Below are positions 42,986 through 53,941 of a stretch of 64,000 nucleotides of DNA, piece after piece. The DNA is from Cervus elaphus (Eukaryota > Chordata > Mammalia > Artiodactyla > Cervidae): positions 6,701,001 through 6,765,000 of the forward strand of contig NC_057820.1 in the NCBI RefSeq assembly GCF_910594005.1, written 5' to 3'. The notes below the pieces were generated by a model. It was not told where the DNA came from and ran no database searches. It saw only the letters and a list, made by a program, of their open reading frames with translations. Each line of letters opens with the position of its first letter. Positions within the stretch are counted from its first letter, which is position 1. Made by a program: the position numbers and the translations under genes.

Positions 42986-43429
42986 AAATATATTGCTAAT
43001 GCTGGCCTTTAGGCTAGCTGGGAGTTTGATTTATTTTGGGGGGATCCTAGCATCTGTACCACCACCCCTATTAAAATGATCTGTGATGACAGAAATTGAT
43101 TTCTCTGGTATATTATGTCAGAATCTTGGTACGGCATGAGGTTGAAGTTCTCTGATGAATGAGCCAGAGACCTCTCTACTCTCCCTGCTCCCTTACCCCC
43201 ACATCTTGTCCTGAGACACACACTTGAGCACTGTGGTCAGTTACTCTGCCAACATTTTTGGGAGCCAAGCAGGGTAACAGATCTTTTCTGCCAAGACCTT
43301 AAGACGTGCCTCGACCTTCTATTGCCTTTGAGAATCTATCAGGACACTAGTGTAACCAATGGACAATTTAAAACCATCTTGCACCTGTGATGAGCAAAAG
43401 TTCTTGGGACAGCGACTGTAATTAAAATA
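42986..43429. other. CC2D2A intron, no recognised element
   Basis: No exon or nameable repeat. Confidence 0.4.
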
Positions 43430-43917
43430 TGGGGTGGGAAAAATTGGAGATTGGGACTGATATATATATATACACTATTGAGGCGTGTGTGCACAGTCAC
43501 TTCAGTTGTCTGACTCTTTGCGACCCCGTGGACCGTAGCCCACCGGCTCCTCTGTCCACGGGGCTTCCCAGGCAGGAATACTGCTGTGGGTTGCCACGCC
43601 CTCCTCCAGCAGATCTTGACCCAGGGATCAAATCCACATCTCTTATGTATCCTGCTTTGGCAAGTGGGCTTTTACCCACTGAGCCACCTGGGAAGCCCAT
43701 ATACTATTGCTACTATGTATAAGATAGAGCTAATGAGAACCTACTGTATAGCACAGGAAACTCTACTCAATGTTCTTCAGTGACCTAAAGGGGAAGGAAA
43801 TCCGAAAAAGGGGCTAACATGTATACATAGAGCTGATTCACTTTTCTATACAGTAGAAACTAACACGACATTATAACGCAACCATAGTCCAATAAAAATT
43901 AATTTTAAAAACTGGAG
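43430..43917 (+). mobile_element. L1 3' end, split by a SINE
   Basis: It runs from TGGAGATTGGGACTGATATA and, after the SINE, TATGTATAAGATAGAGCTAA to CAATAAAAATTAATTTTAAA. It ends about 20 nt from the donor of the 43938 exon. Confidence 0.85.
43480..43699 (-). repeat. Bov-tA SINE nested in L1
   Basis: It reads in reverse: GTGTGTGCACAGTCACTTCA to GAGCCACCTGGGAAGCCC. ACTATTG follows both borders. Confidence 0.92.
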
Positions 43918-43937
43918 AGAAAATTTTAAAAAGGTAC

Positions 43938-44115
43938 CTGCAACGTTAAACTCTCCGGCCAGTTGAATATTTGCAAATTGAAAATCTGTCCAAAGTGAAC
44001 TCGGAAGTCCGCCCCGAGCGGCCGGCTCTCTGTCCTGGACACCTCCTTGTTGTTGAAGGTCACCTTTAGGAACAGCGAGCGTCTCTTGACGTCTTCCCTT
44101 CGCAAGACCTCCACC
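43938..44115 (-). CDS. CC2D2A: CC2D2A exon (window exon 8 of 20), start of first C2-like domain
   Basis: This 178-bp exon is one base plus 59 codons, ending phase 0 at donor GTACCTT. It encodes the start of the CC2D2A N-terminal C2 domain: VEVLRREDVKRRSLFLKVTF, NNKEVSRTES, RPLGADFRVHFGQIFNLQIF and NWPESLTLQ, a pattern of beta strands and turns. It equals about human residues 668-727. An L1 3' end lies only about 20 nt past the donor. The intron to the next exon is the largest in the window (11.2 kb). Confidence 0.97.
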
Positions 44116-44879
44116 CTGCAGAGTGAGACCATCCGCAGGCGGGTCAGTATTCGTGTACTAAGTGTAAGCGGAGTGGCTGACACAAGGGTGTGAGCAGAGG
44201 AGGATACCCTGGAGGTGACGCTCCAGTTGCTTCAGTCTTCACTGAGCCAAGGCAGCCACAGGTCTTGCAGGGCTTGATATAATAGTACATGTGATGTGAA
44301 ATAAGAGGTACTGGAAAGCCTACAGGTGACTTAGAACTGTGGTCCAAGCATCGCTGTGCTACAGTCTTTTAAATTTTTTTCCAAGTAAGCCTTATGTTTG
44401 CATCCAGCAGTTTAAGTAAAAAGAATCACATTATTTGTCAAATGGACTGAATTCAGACCATAAAAGCTACTAGTGGTTTATGTTTGGATGTGATGTTTTA
44501 TCCTAAAAAAATATCAGAGCATATTGTAGCAGTTGGGTCAAGTCAGCTTTTCCAAAATCCAAACTTTTTCTTAACAGTTTCCGACGGTGAGTCACTGCTC
44601 TTTGGCTGTAGGGAACTAAGAAAAGTTCCTTATTTTTAAAGGTCATTTGAATCTCAGTAGAAGACAGGAGATATCCTAGCAAGCATATCATTCTTATAGC
44701 CAGGAAGTTAAAAAAATAAAAGTCAACACCTTCAAGAGTGTTCTTTAAGTCTACTTATTTATTTGTAGAGATGCTCACTCCAAATGCCACTTATTGCTTA
44801 AGTCAATAGTAACTCACTCTGTTAAGGATTCGAAAAGGTGAGAGCAGAAAAATCCAAAACATACTCAGGGTTTTTTGAG
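44116..44879. other. CC2D2A intron, no recognised element
   Basis: Unique-looking sequence upstream of the 44115 acceptor. Confidence 0.45.
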
Positions 44880-45062
44880 TGTTATTTTTTAATATTATGG
44901 CTATATATATACACACAGCATAATACTTACCATGTTAACATTATTTAAGCAAACCATTTGGTGCCCTTAAGTACATTTGCAATGTGATGTGACCAATACC
45001 ACTATCCTTCTCTAGAATGCTCTCATCATCCCAAATAGAAATTCTGTACTCATTAAACTGGG
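44880..45062. repeat. Old L1M-like sequence
   Basis: TGGTGCCCTTAAGTACATTT, GTGACCAATACCACTATCCT and TTCTGTACTCATTAAACTGG match a familiar L1M 3' UTR stretch. Confidence 0.6.
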
Positions 45063-45097
45063 AGAGTGGGTTTAACTTTTTACATCTCTATAATGTA

Positions 45098-45222
45098 GGC
45101 CTCGATGGACATGAGTTTTGAGCAAACTCTGGGAGTTGGTGATGGACAGGGAAGCCCGGTGCACTGCAGTCCATGGGGTCAAAAAGAGGCGGACACGACT
45201 GAATGACTGAACTGAACTGAAT
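45098..45222 (+). mobile_element. BovB 3' end fragment
   Basis: CTCGATGGACATGAGTTTTG to GACTGAACTGAACTGAATTT. TAGGCC flanks both ends. Confidence 0.88.
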
Positions 45223-45279
45223 TTAGGCCCATTCCAGTTGTGAAATTGCTCAATTATTTTTCCTATAAAAAACATTTGA

Positions 45280-45940
45280 ATGACCCAGCAATACCACTTC
45301 TGGGCATACACACTGAGGAAACCAGATCTGAAAGAGACACGTGCACCCCAATGTTCATCGCAGCACTGTTTATAATAGCCAGGACATGGAAGCAACCTAG
45401 ATGCCCATCAGCAGATGAATGGATAAGGAAGCTGTGGTACATATACACCATGGAATATTACTCAGCCATTAAAAAGAATTCATTTGAATCAGTCCTAATG
45501 AGATGGATGAAACTGGAGCCCCTTATACAGAGTGAAGTAAGCCAGAAAGATAAAGAACATTACAGCATACTAACACATATATATGGAATTTAGAAAGATG
45601 GTAACGATAACCCTATATGCAAAACAGAAAAAGAGACACAGAAATACAGAACAGACTTTTGAACTCTGTGGGAGAAGGTGAGGGTGGGATGTTTCAAAAG
45701 AACAGCATGTATACTATCTATGGTGAAACAAATCACCAGCCCAGGTGGGATGCATGAGACAAGTGCTCGGGCCTGGTACACTGGGAAGACCCAGAGGAAT
45801 CGGGTGGAGAGGGAGGTGGGAGGGGGGATCGGGATGGGGAATAAGTGTAAATCTATGGCTGATTCATATCAATGTATGACAAAACCCACTGAAATGTTGT
45901 GAAGTAATTAGCCTCCAACTAATAAAAAAATTAAAAAAAA
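45280..45940 (+). mobile_element. L1 3' end with 13-bp target duplication
   Basis: AAAAAACATTTGA occurs at 45267-45279 and 45941-45953. The 5' part keeps an open ORF2 C-terminus (CCAGCAATACCACTTCTGGG onward, up to the stop near 45593), followed by the young 3' UTR seen at 4990 and 20378. Confidence 0.95.
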
Positions 45941-45953
45941 AAAAAACATTTGA

Positions 45954-46256
45954 CACCATCTCAAGAAGTATCCAAGACCCCCAAAGACTTCACTCTGAGT
46001 TTTTTAAAAAGCTTATTTCCAATAACCTCATGCCAGTGACAGACCTGAAACACCTCCTTCTTCTGCATGGCCCCCTCAGCTGATGGCCTGATGAAGGGGG
46101 TGGATTATAATCACTGACTCAAGGAAACCTGGTTTATAGTCCCCAAACCCAGTGAAAACTCAGAAATCAGATGGAGATATACATTTTTGGTCAAAATGGG
46201 ACTCATCATCAAAGACTGTAAAATCAAACCTAAGTTTTCCCTTTAAAAGACATACC
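45954..46256. other. CC2D2A intron, no recognised element
   Basis: No repeat or exon identified. Confidence 0.4.
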
Positions 46257-46385
46257 ATGGGGACTTCGCTGGTGGTACAGTGGGTAGGAATCCACTTTGC
46301 CAGGGAGAGGGCATGTGCTAGCAGTGATCAGAAAGGATGGATAAAGGCTCCAAAGCAGAAGCCGTGCGGGCAGGCACTGTGCAGA
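46257..46385 (+). repeat. CHR SINE, decayed
   Basis: The head GGGGACTTCGCTGGTGGTAC is recognisable; the remainder is rearranged. Confidence 0.5.
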
Positions 46386-46643
46386 TCATTCCTCACGGGC
46401 AGCTTCAGGTGGGGAGCTCCCGTGGGGCCAGTGGGGATGCACCGGGTGGGTGAATCATAGGGAATCGCCAAAATCTGGACAAACACCTGCAGTGGCTTAC
46501 GGTCCACGCTACTATATGGCTATAGAGAGTTTAGGATTCTCCTGGTCATTCCATGTTGGCCAGGTGACGCATACTCCACTTGGTGCATATGTGTGTGTGC
46601 GCGTCACATGTCCGCCCCATTCACGGCTGGGGCATCTGCTCAC

Positions 46644-46885
46644 CTGGGACACAGGTCGTTGGGAGTCACGCTCCCTGCCAGGCTCAGCTCTGGGACCAGC
46701 GTGGGCTCCCCCGGCCTCCTCCGGCTCTGGGCTGCTCTCTCTCTCACCTGCTGCTCTATCACGGCCCTGTCCACGGGCTCGGGAGGGACGGGTTTCTCAG
46801 GCTCCTCCCCGGGGCCTGGCTCCTCCCTCTCCTCATCGGCGGGGTGTTCTTCGACTTCCTGTTTCTTTTTCTTCTTTCTGGCCCT
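46644..46885 (-). CDS. CC2D2A: CC2D2A exon (window exon 7 of 20), basic/acidic linker
   Basis: This 242-bp exon has 80 codons plus two bases (AG) of a split Arg. It opens with a lysine run (RARKKKKKQE), continues into an acidic/proline linker (DEEREEPGPGEEPEKPVPPE), then a conserved stretch VDRAVIEQQVRERAAQSRRR and PTLVPELSLAGSVTPND. The donor is GTGAGC; the acceptor is CCCAACAG. Human has one residue fewer in the acidic linker by my recollection. The exon is GC-rich, so its plus strand shows long chance open frames. Confidence 0.96.
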
Positions 46886-46929
46886 CTGTTGGGTAAGAGG
46901 CAAACTTATCTCAAGCAGAAATTTTGGAA

Positions 46930-47182
46930 TTTCTTTGAAAAGCAGTCTTCAGGATCAGACAGGCCTGGGATGCAAACCCAGCTTCACCCCAATCAGTTGT
47001 GTGCACTTGGGCAGCTCACGAAGCCATCTGACCTCCCTGTGCCTCAGTTTTCTCATCCACAAAATGGGAACAATCATAAGAGTTTTTTTTTTTCCCCAGA
47101 GCTGTTGAAATCAGATCACGCCTGGAAAGCACTTATCACAGTGCCTGGTCCCTACAGAGAGCTTAAAGAAGTTGGTTATTCA
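46930..47182 (+). repeat. MIR
   Basis: CTGTGCCTCAGTTTTCTCAT, CCACAAAATGGGAACAATCA and AAAGCACTTATCACAGTGCC are the MIR core and 3' part. Confidence 0.85.
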
Positions 47183-47266
47183 TGTGATCAGTTCTAAAGA
47201 CCAAGGATGCATCTTGAAATTAAAGTAAGGCTTGTGAGCAGAACTGGCCCTGCAGGTCCCCCTGAT

Positions 47267-47645
47267 CTTTTTTTAATTTTTACTTTTAATTGGAGGACAA
47301 TCGTTTTACAGTTTGGTTTTGGTTTCTGCCACATAACAATGCAAATCAACTGTAAGTATATATATACATGCATATATCCCCTTCCTCTTGGGCCTCCTTC
47401 CTACCCCTCATGTACCCTAATGTTCACTGCATCACTATTTACAATAGCCAGGACATGAAAGCAACCTAAATGACCATCAACAGATGAATAGATAAAGATG
47501 TTGTGGTAAAATATCCAAAAAAACACAACAAAAAACAAGATGTTGTGGTACATGTATACAAAGGACTATTACTTAACCACGAAAAGGAAGAAATGTGAGT
47601 CAGTTGAACTGAGGTGGATGAACTTAGGCCTGTTACACACCGTGG
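47267..47645 (-). mobile_element. L1 3' end with 5' inversion (twin priming)
   Basis: 47267-47418 is the reverse-strand L1 3' terminus (poly-T, then TTTTAATTGGAGGACAATCG). It joins at 47418/47419 to forward-strand ORF2-end sequence (TTACAATAGCCAGGACATGA to GTGGATGAACTTAGGCCTGT). An internal duplication GATGTTGTGGTA is also present. Confidence 0.8.
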
Positions 47646-48091
47646 TCTTTTACTTATTGTCCCTGGATTCAGTTTTGCAGGGACATGTGCACAAAGTTAC
47701 ACAATTTTCTGACAGAAACCCAGAAGCACCAATACCCTACATTCAATGGTATAAGGTGTGTACAAGGCTTAGCACAGCGCTCAATACATTCATGAGTGAT
47801 TACTGTGTTTTACTTTATTTGCTCCCTCAGATAGCCACAGCCTGATACAGAGACCTGTTTTTGGAAAAAGCTTGCTCTGGTATCTGCTGGCTGGGTGACA
47901 TTTTCAACAACTGCATCAACCAGTTCGCCCTCTCATCCTTTTGTGCCCCAGTGAGAGGGCCAGGGGGAGGCAGAGAAGAGCGAGCAGGGGACCCCAGTCT
48001 GCCTGCCCAGTTTCCCTCCCCCTGTCCCAAGCTGCCTCCACCCAGACGCCCCTGTCCTCCAGGGCAGTTCTGTTCAAGGCTGTTCACAGAC

Positions 48092-48248
48092 CTGGGCTTT
48101 CTTCCAGGCTTTCCACTGCTGCTGTGTGGCTCTGTACGCTTCCATCTTCTGTTCATACTCTTCCATGTCCTCCTCCAGCAATTCACTTATCTCAGCCTGA
48201 ATTTCTGCTTCATATGCTTCTTCATCGGCTTTCTGGTCAACTTTTTCC
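48092..48248 (-). CDS. CC2D2A: CC2D2A exon (window exon 6 of 20), coiled coil
   Basis: This 157-bp exon is one base plus 52 codons, ending phase 0 at donor GTCTGTG. It is rich in Glu/Ala/Lys heptad-like repeats: EKVDQKADEEAYEAEIQAEI, then SELLEEDMEEYEQKMEAYRA, ending QQQWKAWKKAQ. This is the coiled coil that gives the protein its name, about human residues 536-588. The acceptor lies in TTTTAAG. The +3 donor base is C rather than a purine, a slightly weak donor by sequence. Confidence 0.96.
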
Positions 48249-48369
48249 CTTAAAATAATTTACAACACCCTAGGTGTTTCTTGAAATTAAGTGACAGAGT
48301 AATAATAACAGCAAATACATTTTCTGTGCATGTTATAAACCAATAAAACAATGTTTGAAAAAAGCTTAC

Positions 48370-48510
48370 TTTCTCAAAACAAGTTTCAAGGGAGTATTTG
48401 TAAACCTCTGGAACTCTCGGAGGGACTTCATCTCCTTCCAGACTTTTATGATGGTCTTAAGCAACATTCGATCTTTTTCTTGTTCAGCATCACGCAGTTT
48501 TCTTGTTTGC
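48370..48510 (-). CDS. CC2D2A: CC2D2A exon (window exon 5 of 20), coiled-coil region
   Basis: This 141-bp exon is one base (finishing Arg), 46 codons and two bases (AA) of a split Lys. It reads QTRKLRDAEQEKDRMLLKTI and ends RFTNTPLKLVLR-K, strongly charged and helical. The donor is GTAAGC; the acceptor is ATCTCCTAG. It equals about human residues 489-536. It is separated from the next exon by the shortest intron in the window (121 bp), which contains no repeat. Confidence 0.96.
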
Positions 48511-49273
48511 CTAGGAGATATAATACATGGATATGTATTTTAAAGTTATTTAGGTGTGTTTGCAAATTAAAAATAGAAACTAATAACACTGCAGTGATTG
48601 TATAATTAATTTCATAACTATGACATTTCTTACATACTAGAAAACCAAAAACATGAATGCAAACTTGAAGTCAGTAGGATGCTGGTCTGTTTTGAGAGGT
48701 TATTTAATTTTGCTTTCTCTAGGAGAATCTGACTTCAATTGGACTAAATTACCACTTAAAATTCTCATTCATATTGTGCAGTCTTAAACAAACAGCCAGC
48801 TTTGAAGTTGTGAAAATAAAGGGTCCAGTAAATATAGTTCTCAAGGACTAAATTATTGTAAATAGGAAAGTATGTTGCTGAACCAGTTAACAACTGGTAT
48901 ATTAAAGTCTGTCTGTGTTAGTACAAATCACAAGTTCTACATTTAGGAGATGAAGTAATGTTACTACATGCCTTGGCGAGTTTTTGGTGCTGACTAGATT
49001 AGCAAAATTTTGGCTTGATTTGTAGAGGCATCATTTGAAAATGCTTTCATTCTTATTGAATGAAAATAATACTTTATGTATTTGGGAATTATTTAATGCC
49101 TAATTTTGCCCCCTCTACAAATAATAGCCCAATACAGAACCCAAATGTGCTTCATTATGCTATTACTTAGTTAGTAGATAAATTAATTCAATTTTTTTTC
49201 CTCTTGAGCAAGCACCCGATGTCATTCCAGGGGATTCAGAAGCATGTAGGAGATAGGAGGTGTCTGTTCTCAA
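48511..49273. other. CC2D2A intron, AT-rich, no recognised element
   Basis: Nothing nameable until the SINE at 49274. Confidence 0.45.
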
Positions 49274-49490
49274 GGGGCTTCCCTGGTGGTTCAGACGGTA
49301 AAGAATCTGCCTGCAATGCCGCAGACCCAGGTTTGACCCCTGGGTCAGGAAGATTCCCCTGGAGAAGGAAATGGCAACCCACTCCAGTACTCTTGTCTGG
49401 AGAATCCCATGGACCGAGGAGCCTGGAGGGCTACAGTCCATGGGGTCGCAAAGAGTTGGACACGACAAAGTAACTAACACTTTTACTTCC
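49274..49490 (+). repeat. Bov-tA SINE
   Basis: GGGGCTTCCCTGGTGGTTCA to GGACACGACAAAGTAACTAA. CTGTTCTCAAGG and CTGTCCTCGAGG flank it, a diverged target duplication. Confidence 0.93.
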
Positions 49491-49714
49491 TGTCCTCGAG
49501 GAGTCTATAGTTCAGCTCAAGAGACAGACACACAGATAAAGGACTGAAGCTCATTCAATCGGTATCATGGAAAAGGAAGATGGTGGAAGATAACAGCCAG
49601 TTAGTTATTGGGTAGCCAGGACTGAGGACTCTTGGAAGACCTTAGAAAAGCTAGAAGGCCATGAACTAGAATAAGACTCCTTTTGGACAGCTAGGGAGTT
49701 CGGGTTGGACATGC

Positions 49715-50133
49715 ACACACCGCTATATTTAAAAGGATAACCAACAAGATCCTACGCACAGGGGACTCTGCTCAATGTGATGTGGCAGCCTGGATGGGAG
49801 GGGAGTTTGGGGGAGGGCGGAAGCATGTATATGCACGGCTGAGCCCCTCTGCTGTGCGTCTGAAACTATCTCAGCCTTGTTGATCAGCTACGCGTGCATC
49901 CTTGCTCAGTTGCTCAGCTGTGTCTGACTCTTTGCGACCCCACGGACTGTAGGCCTCCAGGCTCCTCTGTCCATGGGATTTCCCAGGCAAGAGTACTGGA
50001 GTGGGTTGCCATTTCCTCCTCTAGGGGATCTTCCCAACCCAGTGACTGCATCGGTGTCTCCCACGGCTCCTGGGTTGGCAGATTCTTTACTTGAGAGGCC
50101 TTTACTCTAATATAAAACAAAAAGTTAAAAAAA
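49715..50133 (+). mobile_element. L1 3' end, split by a SINE
   Basis: GGGGACTCTGCTCAATGTGA and GCCTGGATGGGAGGGGAGTT precede the SINE. TCTAATATAAAACAAAAAGT plus the A-rich tail follow it at 50103-50133. Confidence 0.85.
49892..50100 (-). repeat. Bov-tA SINE nested in L1
   Basis: It reads in reverse: CTTGCTCAGTTGCTCAGCTG to GGTTGGCAGATTCTTTACTT. Confidence 0.9.
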
Positions 50134-50249
50134 TAAATAAATAAAGGTACTTCAAGAAATAACTTAAAAGCCTGAAAAAAAAAGCACTTCATTTCTGAAA
50201 AATTCCATCATCTGAGTCTTCAGTGATCATTTACTCAGGGTTTTTGTTT

Positions 50250-50830
50250 GTTTGCAATGTTTAGAGTTACGTTCGAAGACCTCTCCATTCATCCCCTTCT
50301 TTCCCTCCCTGGAGGAAGAAACTGGCCTGTGTGTCTTTTCTATCCCTATGTGACACAGATGTGTGTGTACCTGGAAGACATGAGTGTCATTCCACGTGGT
50401 CTTTAGGTTTCATGACCCGTATCACACAGCGAGTACCCTCTTCCAACTGGATTTTTTCATTCCACACTAGTTTACCCATGATACACGCAGGTCTAATTCA
50501 GTCACCCTAACTGTAGTATGGATGTTCATTGTTAAGACTGAAGCTGATGGGTTCACTCTGGTGTGGGGTTATTTCTAGCTTCTTGCTCTTGTGAGTGATA
50601 CTGTGGAACCTTTGCACACGTCTCCAGTGTACAGGTACCCACAGCTCTTTGGAGTGTCTTAAGCAGAATTGCAGGGTTCTAACTCATGGGCATTTTTCAA
50701 CTCTTTGTTCATTTCCGGACAAGACACTCTCTCAGAAGTGGTGGCTGTAGTAATATTGGTTTACATCAACAGAGGGTGCAGGTTATCATATTCTGCTCCC
50801 CCCAACCACTTTCCCCAGTCCTCCATGCCC
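50250..50830. repeat. Old L1M-like sequence
   Basis: TTGCACACGTCTCCAGTGTA, GCAGAATTGCAGGGTTCTAA and GGTTTACATCAACAGAGGGT follow the old L1M 3' pattern. Confidence 0.5.
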
Positions 50831-50909
50831 CCACCTTCATCCTCATTCTTTTATTGGGCTTCAAATTTGGTGTTAATATGATGGACATATCTCATTATTT
50901 CATTTGACA

Positions 50910-51119
50910 GTGAAAGTGCTCATTGCTCAGTTGTGTCCAACTCTCTGCGACTCCATGGACCGTAGCCCACCAGGCTCCACTGTCCATGGAATTCTCCAGG
51001 CAAGAATACTGGAGTGGGCAGCTACTTCCTTCTCCAGGAGATCTTCCCCATCCAGGCATCAAACCTGGGTCTCCTGCACTGCAGGCAGATTCTTTACCAC
51101 TAGCGTCACCTGGGAAGCC
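50910..51119 (-). repeat. BOV-A2 SINE
   Basis: It reads in reverse: AGTGAAAGTGCTCATTGCTC to CACTAGCGTCACCTGGGAAG. CATTTG flanks both ends. It starts about 100 bp past the 51224 exon donor. Confidence 0.93.
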
Positions 51120-51223
51120 CATTTGGCTGTAATGTATTCAGTGCATTCAGGAAAAACTGAAAAAATAAACTCTCAACAAGTACAGGGAAAAAAGCAGCAG
51201 TTATAATCACAGACTTTACTCAC

Positions 51224-51330
51224 CGAATCTCAGATTTATATTCATTGATGGTTTTGGGGGTTGCTTCAAGAGTCTTAGGAGTTTTTGCTGGATTAAGGCC
51301 CATCTGAACAGCATTTCTTAGAGCATGGAG
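51224..51330 (-). CDS. CC2D2A: CC2D2A exon (window exon 4 of 20), start of coiled-coil region
   Basis: This 107-bp exon has 35 codons plus two bases (CG) of a split Arg codon. It reads LHALRNAVQMGLNPAKTP and ends TINEYKSEI-R. The donor GTGAG lies at 51223; the acceptor is TTTAAG. It equals about human residues 454-489. The second half is more diverged from human (KTPKTLEATPKT), as expected for a linker between helices. A BOV-A2 SINE starts about 100 bp into the intron after the donor. Confidence 0.95.
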
Positions 51331-51548
51331 CTTAAAGAAATGTGGATTGAAGTTTTGAGTTAGAAGCTCTACTCCTCACCACAACTGATGTGCTTGGACC
51401 CACCCATTTCTCCAGGGTAAGATGATGCCTGCAACCTCAGACAGGCCTCATTTAGGATGACGCAAGGGATGTGCAAGCACTCAGACATCTCCACGTTTCC
51501 GCCGAAGTGAACTTTGACAGAAATATTGCCTCTAGTCTTTACTTGTGT

Positions 51549-51652
51549 AGTTTATTTATTTTTAATTGGAGAATAATTGCTTACAATTTTGCGCTGATTT
51601 CTGCCATCTCAGCCACAGATACACATATGTCCCCTCCCTCTTGGACTGTGTG
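51549..51652 (-). mobile_element. L1 3' terminus, reverse
   Basis: TTTTTAATTGGAGAATAATT to GTCCCCTCCCTCTTGGACTG. Confidence 0.82.
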
Positions 51653-52395
51653 TGTCCATTCTTGTTCTGTGGTCCAGACCCATCTGCTCACGACAGGTAC
51701 TTCTTTACTCTAGTGTCTCATAAACAAATTTTCTTTCAAGGGAGAAGGAGTCTCTTCTGAAGTCTGGACACAGAATGATATTCTTGCGATACAGAACATA
51801 AAATTACAGACTCATAAGAGCAGGCATTCTGGCCGTATCTCTTATTTGGGCAGTAAGTTTTTAAGAACAGGGCCTAAGACTAAAATTATCTATAATCAAG
51901 ACTATCCATGAATATTCCATGGGACAGTGTCACGTTAGAAGTAAATCCAATGTGGATAGCCATTTCCTTGAGCATCAGTTGAGACAACTGACTTTTGTTT
52001 AGGTATCGTACTGGGGGAAATTAATATGCAATGATGAGAATGTCTCTGAGGACCAAGAGATCCTCAAACTGTGAACCATCTCAGCCTCTGAGATCACACA
52101 GGCAAGACGTAGCCTCACATCTTCCATCTAATACCCATTCGAGGTGAGTGAGATCATTTGCTCGGTTTGCACAAATGGTTCTCTAAGCCAAGCGTGTGCC
52201 ACTGAATTTGCACACATTAAACATACATTGTCCTAGACTTTCTTGTGCCTCTAGGTAGGACAACACATCACATCCTAGACAGAGGGAACATGAAGGAGGC
52301 ATGTGAGCGTTTGCTCCTGACAGGTGTTTGTGTTGTTTGGGCTCCTCGGGAGAACCAACCCCATCAACAATTGGCACGCAAGAGATCACAGGTAC
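51653..52395. other. CC2D2A intron, no recognised element
   Basis: Unique-looking. The long minus open frame reaching 52183 is exon read-through into this intron. Confidence 0.45.
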
Positions 52396-52605
52396 CTTAT
52401 CAGTGAGAAATTTTGCCTTGTTCCTCTGGCGTCTTGCGAGGTACTGGTCATACAACTGGGCCAGCTTGGCTGCCAACACATGCTCTCGGCTAAAACAGGG
52501 GTGATGCGTGAAGATTAACCCCGAAATATCAATGTCCAGTTGGAAATTCCCAGGAGAGTCCCCAGATCCAATCAGATGCTGACTTCTGTGGATGTATTTT
52601 ACTGC
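52396..52605 (-). CDS. CC2D2A: CC2D2A exon (window exon 3 of 20)
   Basis: This 210-bp exon has 70 codons and phase 0/0. It starts AVKYIHRSQHLIGSGDSPGN, contains the highly conserved DIDISGLIFTHHPCFSREHV and ends in the charged helix RRQRNKAKFLTDK. The donor is GTACCTG and the acceptor is CTTTGGCAG. It equals about human residues 384-453. A second AG four bases inside the exon (GCAG) is not used, because the reading frame after KK demands Ala-Val-Lys. This is the longest-conserved block of the N-terminal half in the window. Confidence 0.97.
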
Positions 52606-53425
52606 CTGCCAAAGAGAGCAGAGTGTAGGGGAAACAGGGTCAGGCACGTCCTAGTTCCTGATCTAATGTGCAGTGGGAAAGCCAGGCGCAAGGTCCCTTC
52701 TACCCTGATCAAGCCAGGAGGACCACGCTCCAGTCCTGTTCCCTGGAGCTTTCGGGGCCTGCCCTTTTCTGAACACCACTTCAATCTTGCTTTCCTAGGT
52801 CTTTGAGCGTTTATCTCCACTGAGTCATAGCCCTAATCTTTGTCATTCGACTATCTCATTTCCTGGAACTCTTGGTTTTTGCAGCTGGTGACCTTGAAAT
52901 TCTTTTAATGAGAAGAGCATAGATTCTAGTCCAAACTGATCATACTTGGATCGTAGAAACTCTCTCCATGTGGACAAGTTTTTAGTTTGCAGACAACAGC
53001 CAGAGACTAACTTACTGAACCGAGCTTCGTGCTGGCTCTTGTTTTCCTGGGAAGAAGAAAATTAGTCTGCAAAATAACAGAGCCCGAGGGAGGTGGGGCA
53101 GCCGAGTGTGTAGAAAACAGGAGTGGAAATTTCCACTGGAACTTTCCTGGCTCAATCGGTATACAGTGTGTTATATCAACCTCTGGGTTTCTTCATTGAA
53201 TTTACTAAGATACTCTATGTCGATTACTGCTGCTCTTGGGGAAACCTAGTTTTGGAGGTTGGGAGTTCCAAAACGGGGAGGTGACCTTATTGATTTTGTG
53301 TCTTCATGTTCTCTCCTTGTCATGGACACTGACTACAGTCAGGATGTGTGGTTTCACACTTCACTCGAGCCTCCCCTTTGCGGAGAGGAACTTCTGGAAG
53401 CTATTTATGTTACCTGGAAAAGATT
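52606..53425. other. CC2D2A intron, no recognised element
   Basis: No repeat or exon identified; the short open frames are not supported. Confidence 0.45.
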
Positions 53426-53941
53426 CAGCCAGTTCACTTCAGTTCAGTCGCTCAGTTGTGTCCAACCCTTTGTGACCCCCTGGACTGCAGCATGCCGGGC
53501 CTCCCTGTCCATCACTAACTCCCGGAGTTTACTCAAACTCATGTCCATTGAGTCGGTGATGCCATCCAACCACCTCACTCTCTGTTGTCCCTTTCTCCTC
53601 CCACCTTCAATCTTTTTCAGCATCAGGGTCTTTTCAAATGACTGAGTTCTTTGCATCAGGTGGCCAAAGTACTGGAGTTTCAGCTTCAGCATCAGTCCTT
53701 GCAATGAACACCCAAGACTGATCTCCTTTAGGATTGCCTGGTTGGATCTCCTTGCAGTCCAAGGGACTCTCAAGAGTCTTCTCCAACACCACAGTTCAAA
53801 AGCATCAGTTCTTCAGCGCTCAGTTTTCTTTAGAGTCCAGCTCTCAAATCCATACATGACTACTGGAAAAACCATAGCTTTGACTATATGGACCTTTGTT
53901 GGCAAAGTAATGTCTCTGCTTTTTAGTATACTGTCTAGGTT
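53426..53941 (-). mobile_element. BovB 3' end with 9-bp target duplication
   Basis: GAAAAGATT flanks it at 53417-53425 and 53942-53950. On the minus strand it reads RVPWTARRSNQ and RRKGQQRVRWLDG. Confidence 0.93.

Noticed and set aside
45280..45593. 117-codon open frame as a gene
   Set aside because: It is the ORF2 C-terminus of a 5'-truncated L1 flanked by target duplications.
46580..47197. Plus-strand 205-codon open frame (and 46450-46896, 46593-47108)
   Set aside because: These lie antisense to the GC-rich CC2D2A exon at 46644-46885 and run into a MIR. No family features; they are shadows of the exon.
52183..52647. 154-codon minus open frame as a single exon
   Set aside because: Only 52396-52605 is exon; both ends of the frame run past clear splice sites into intron.
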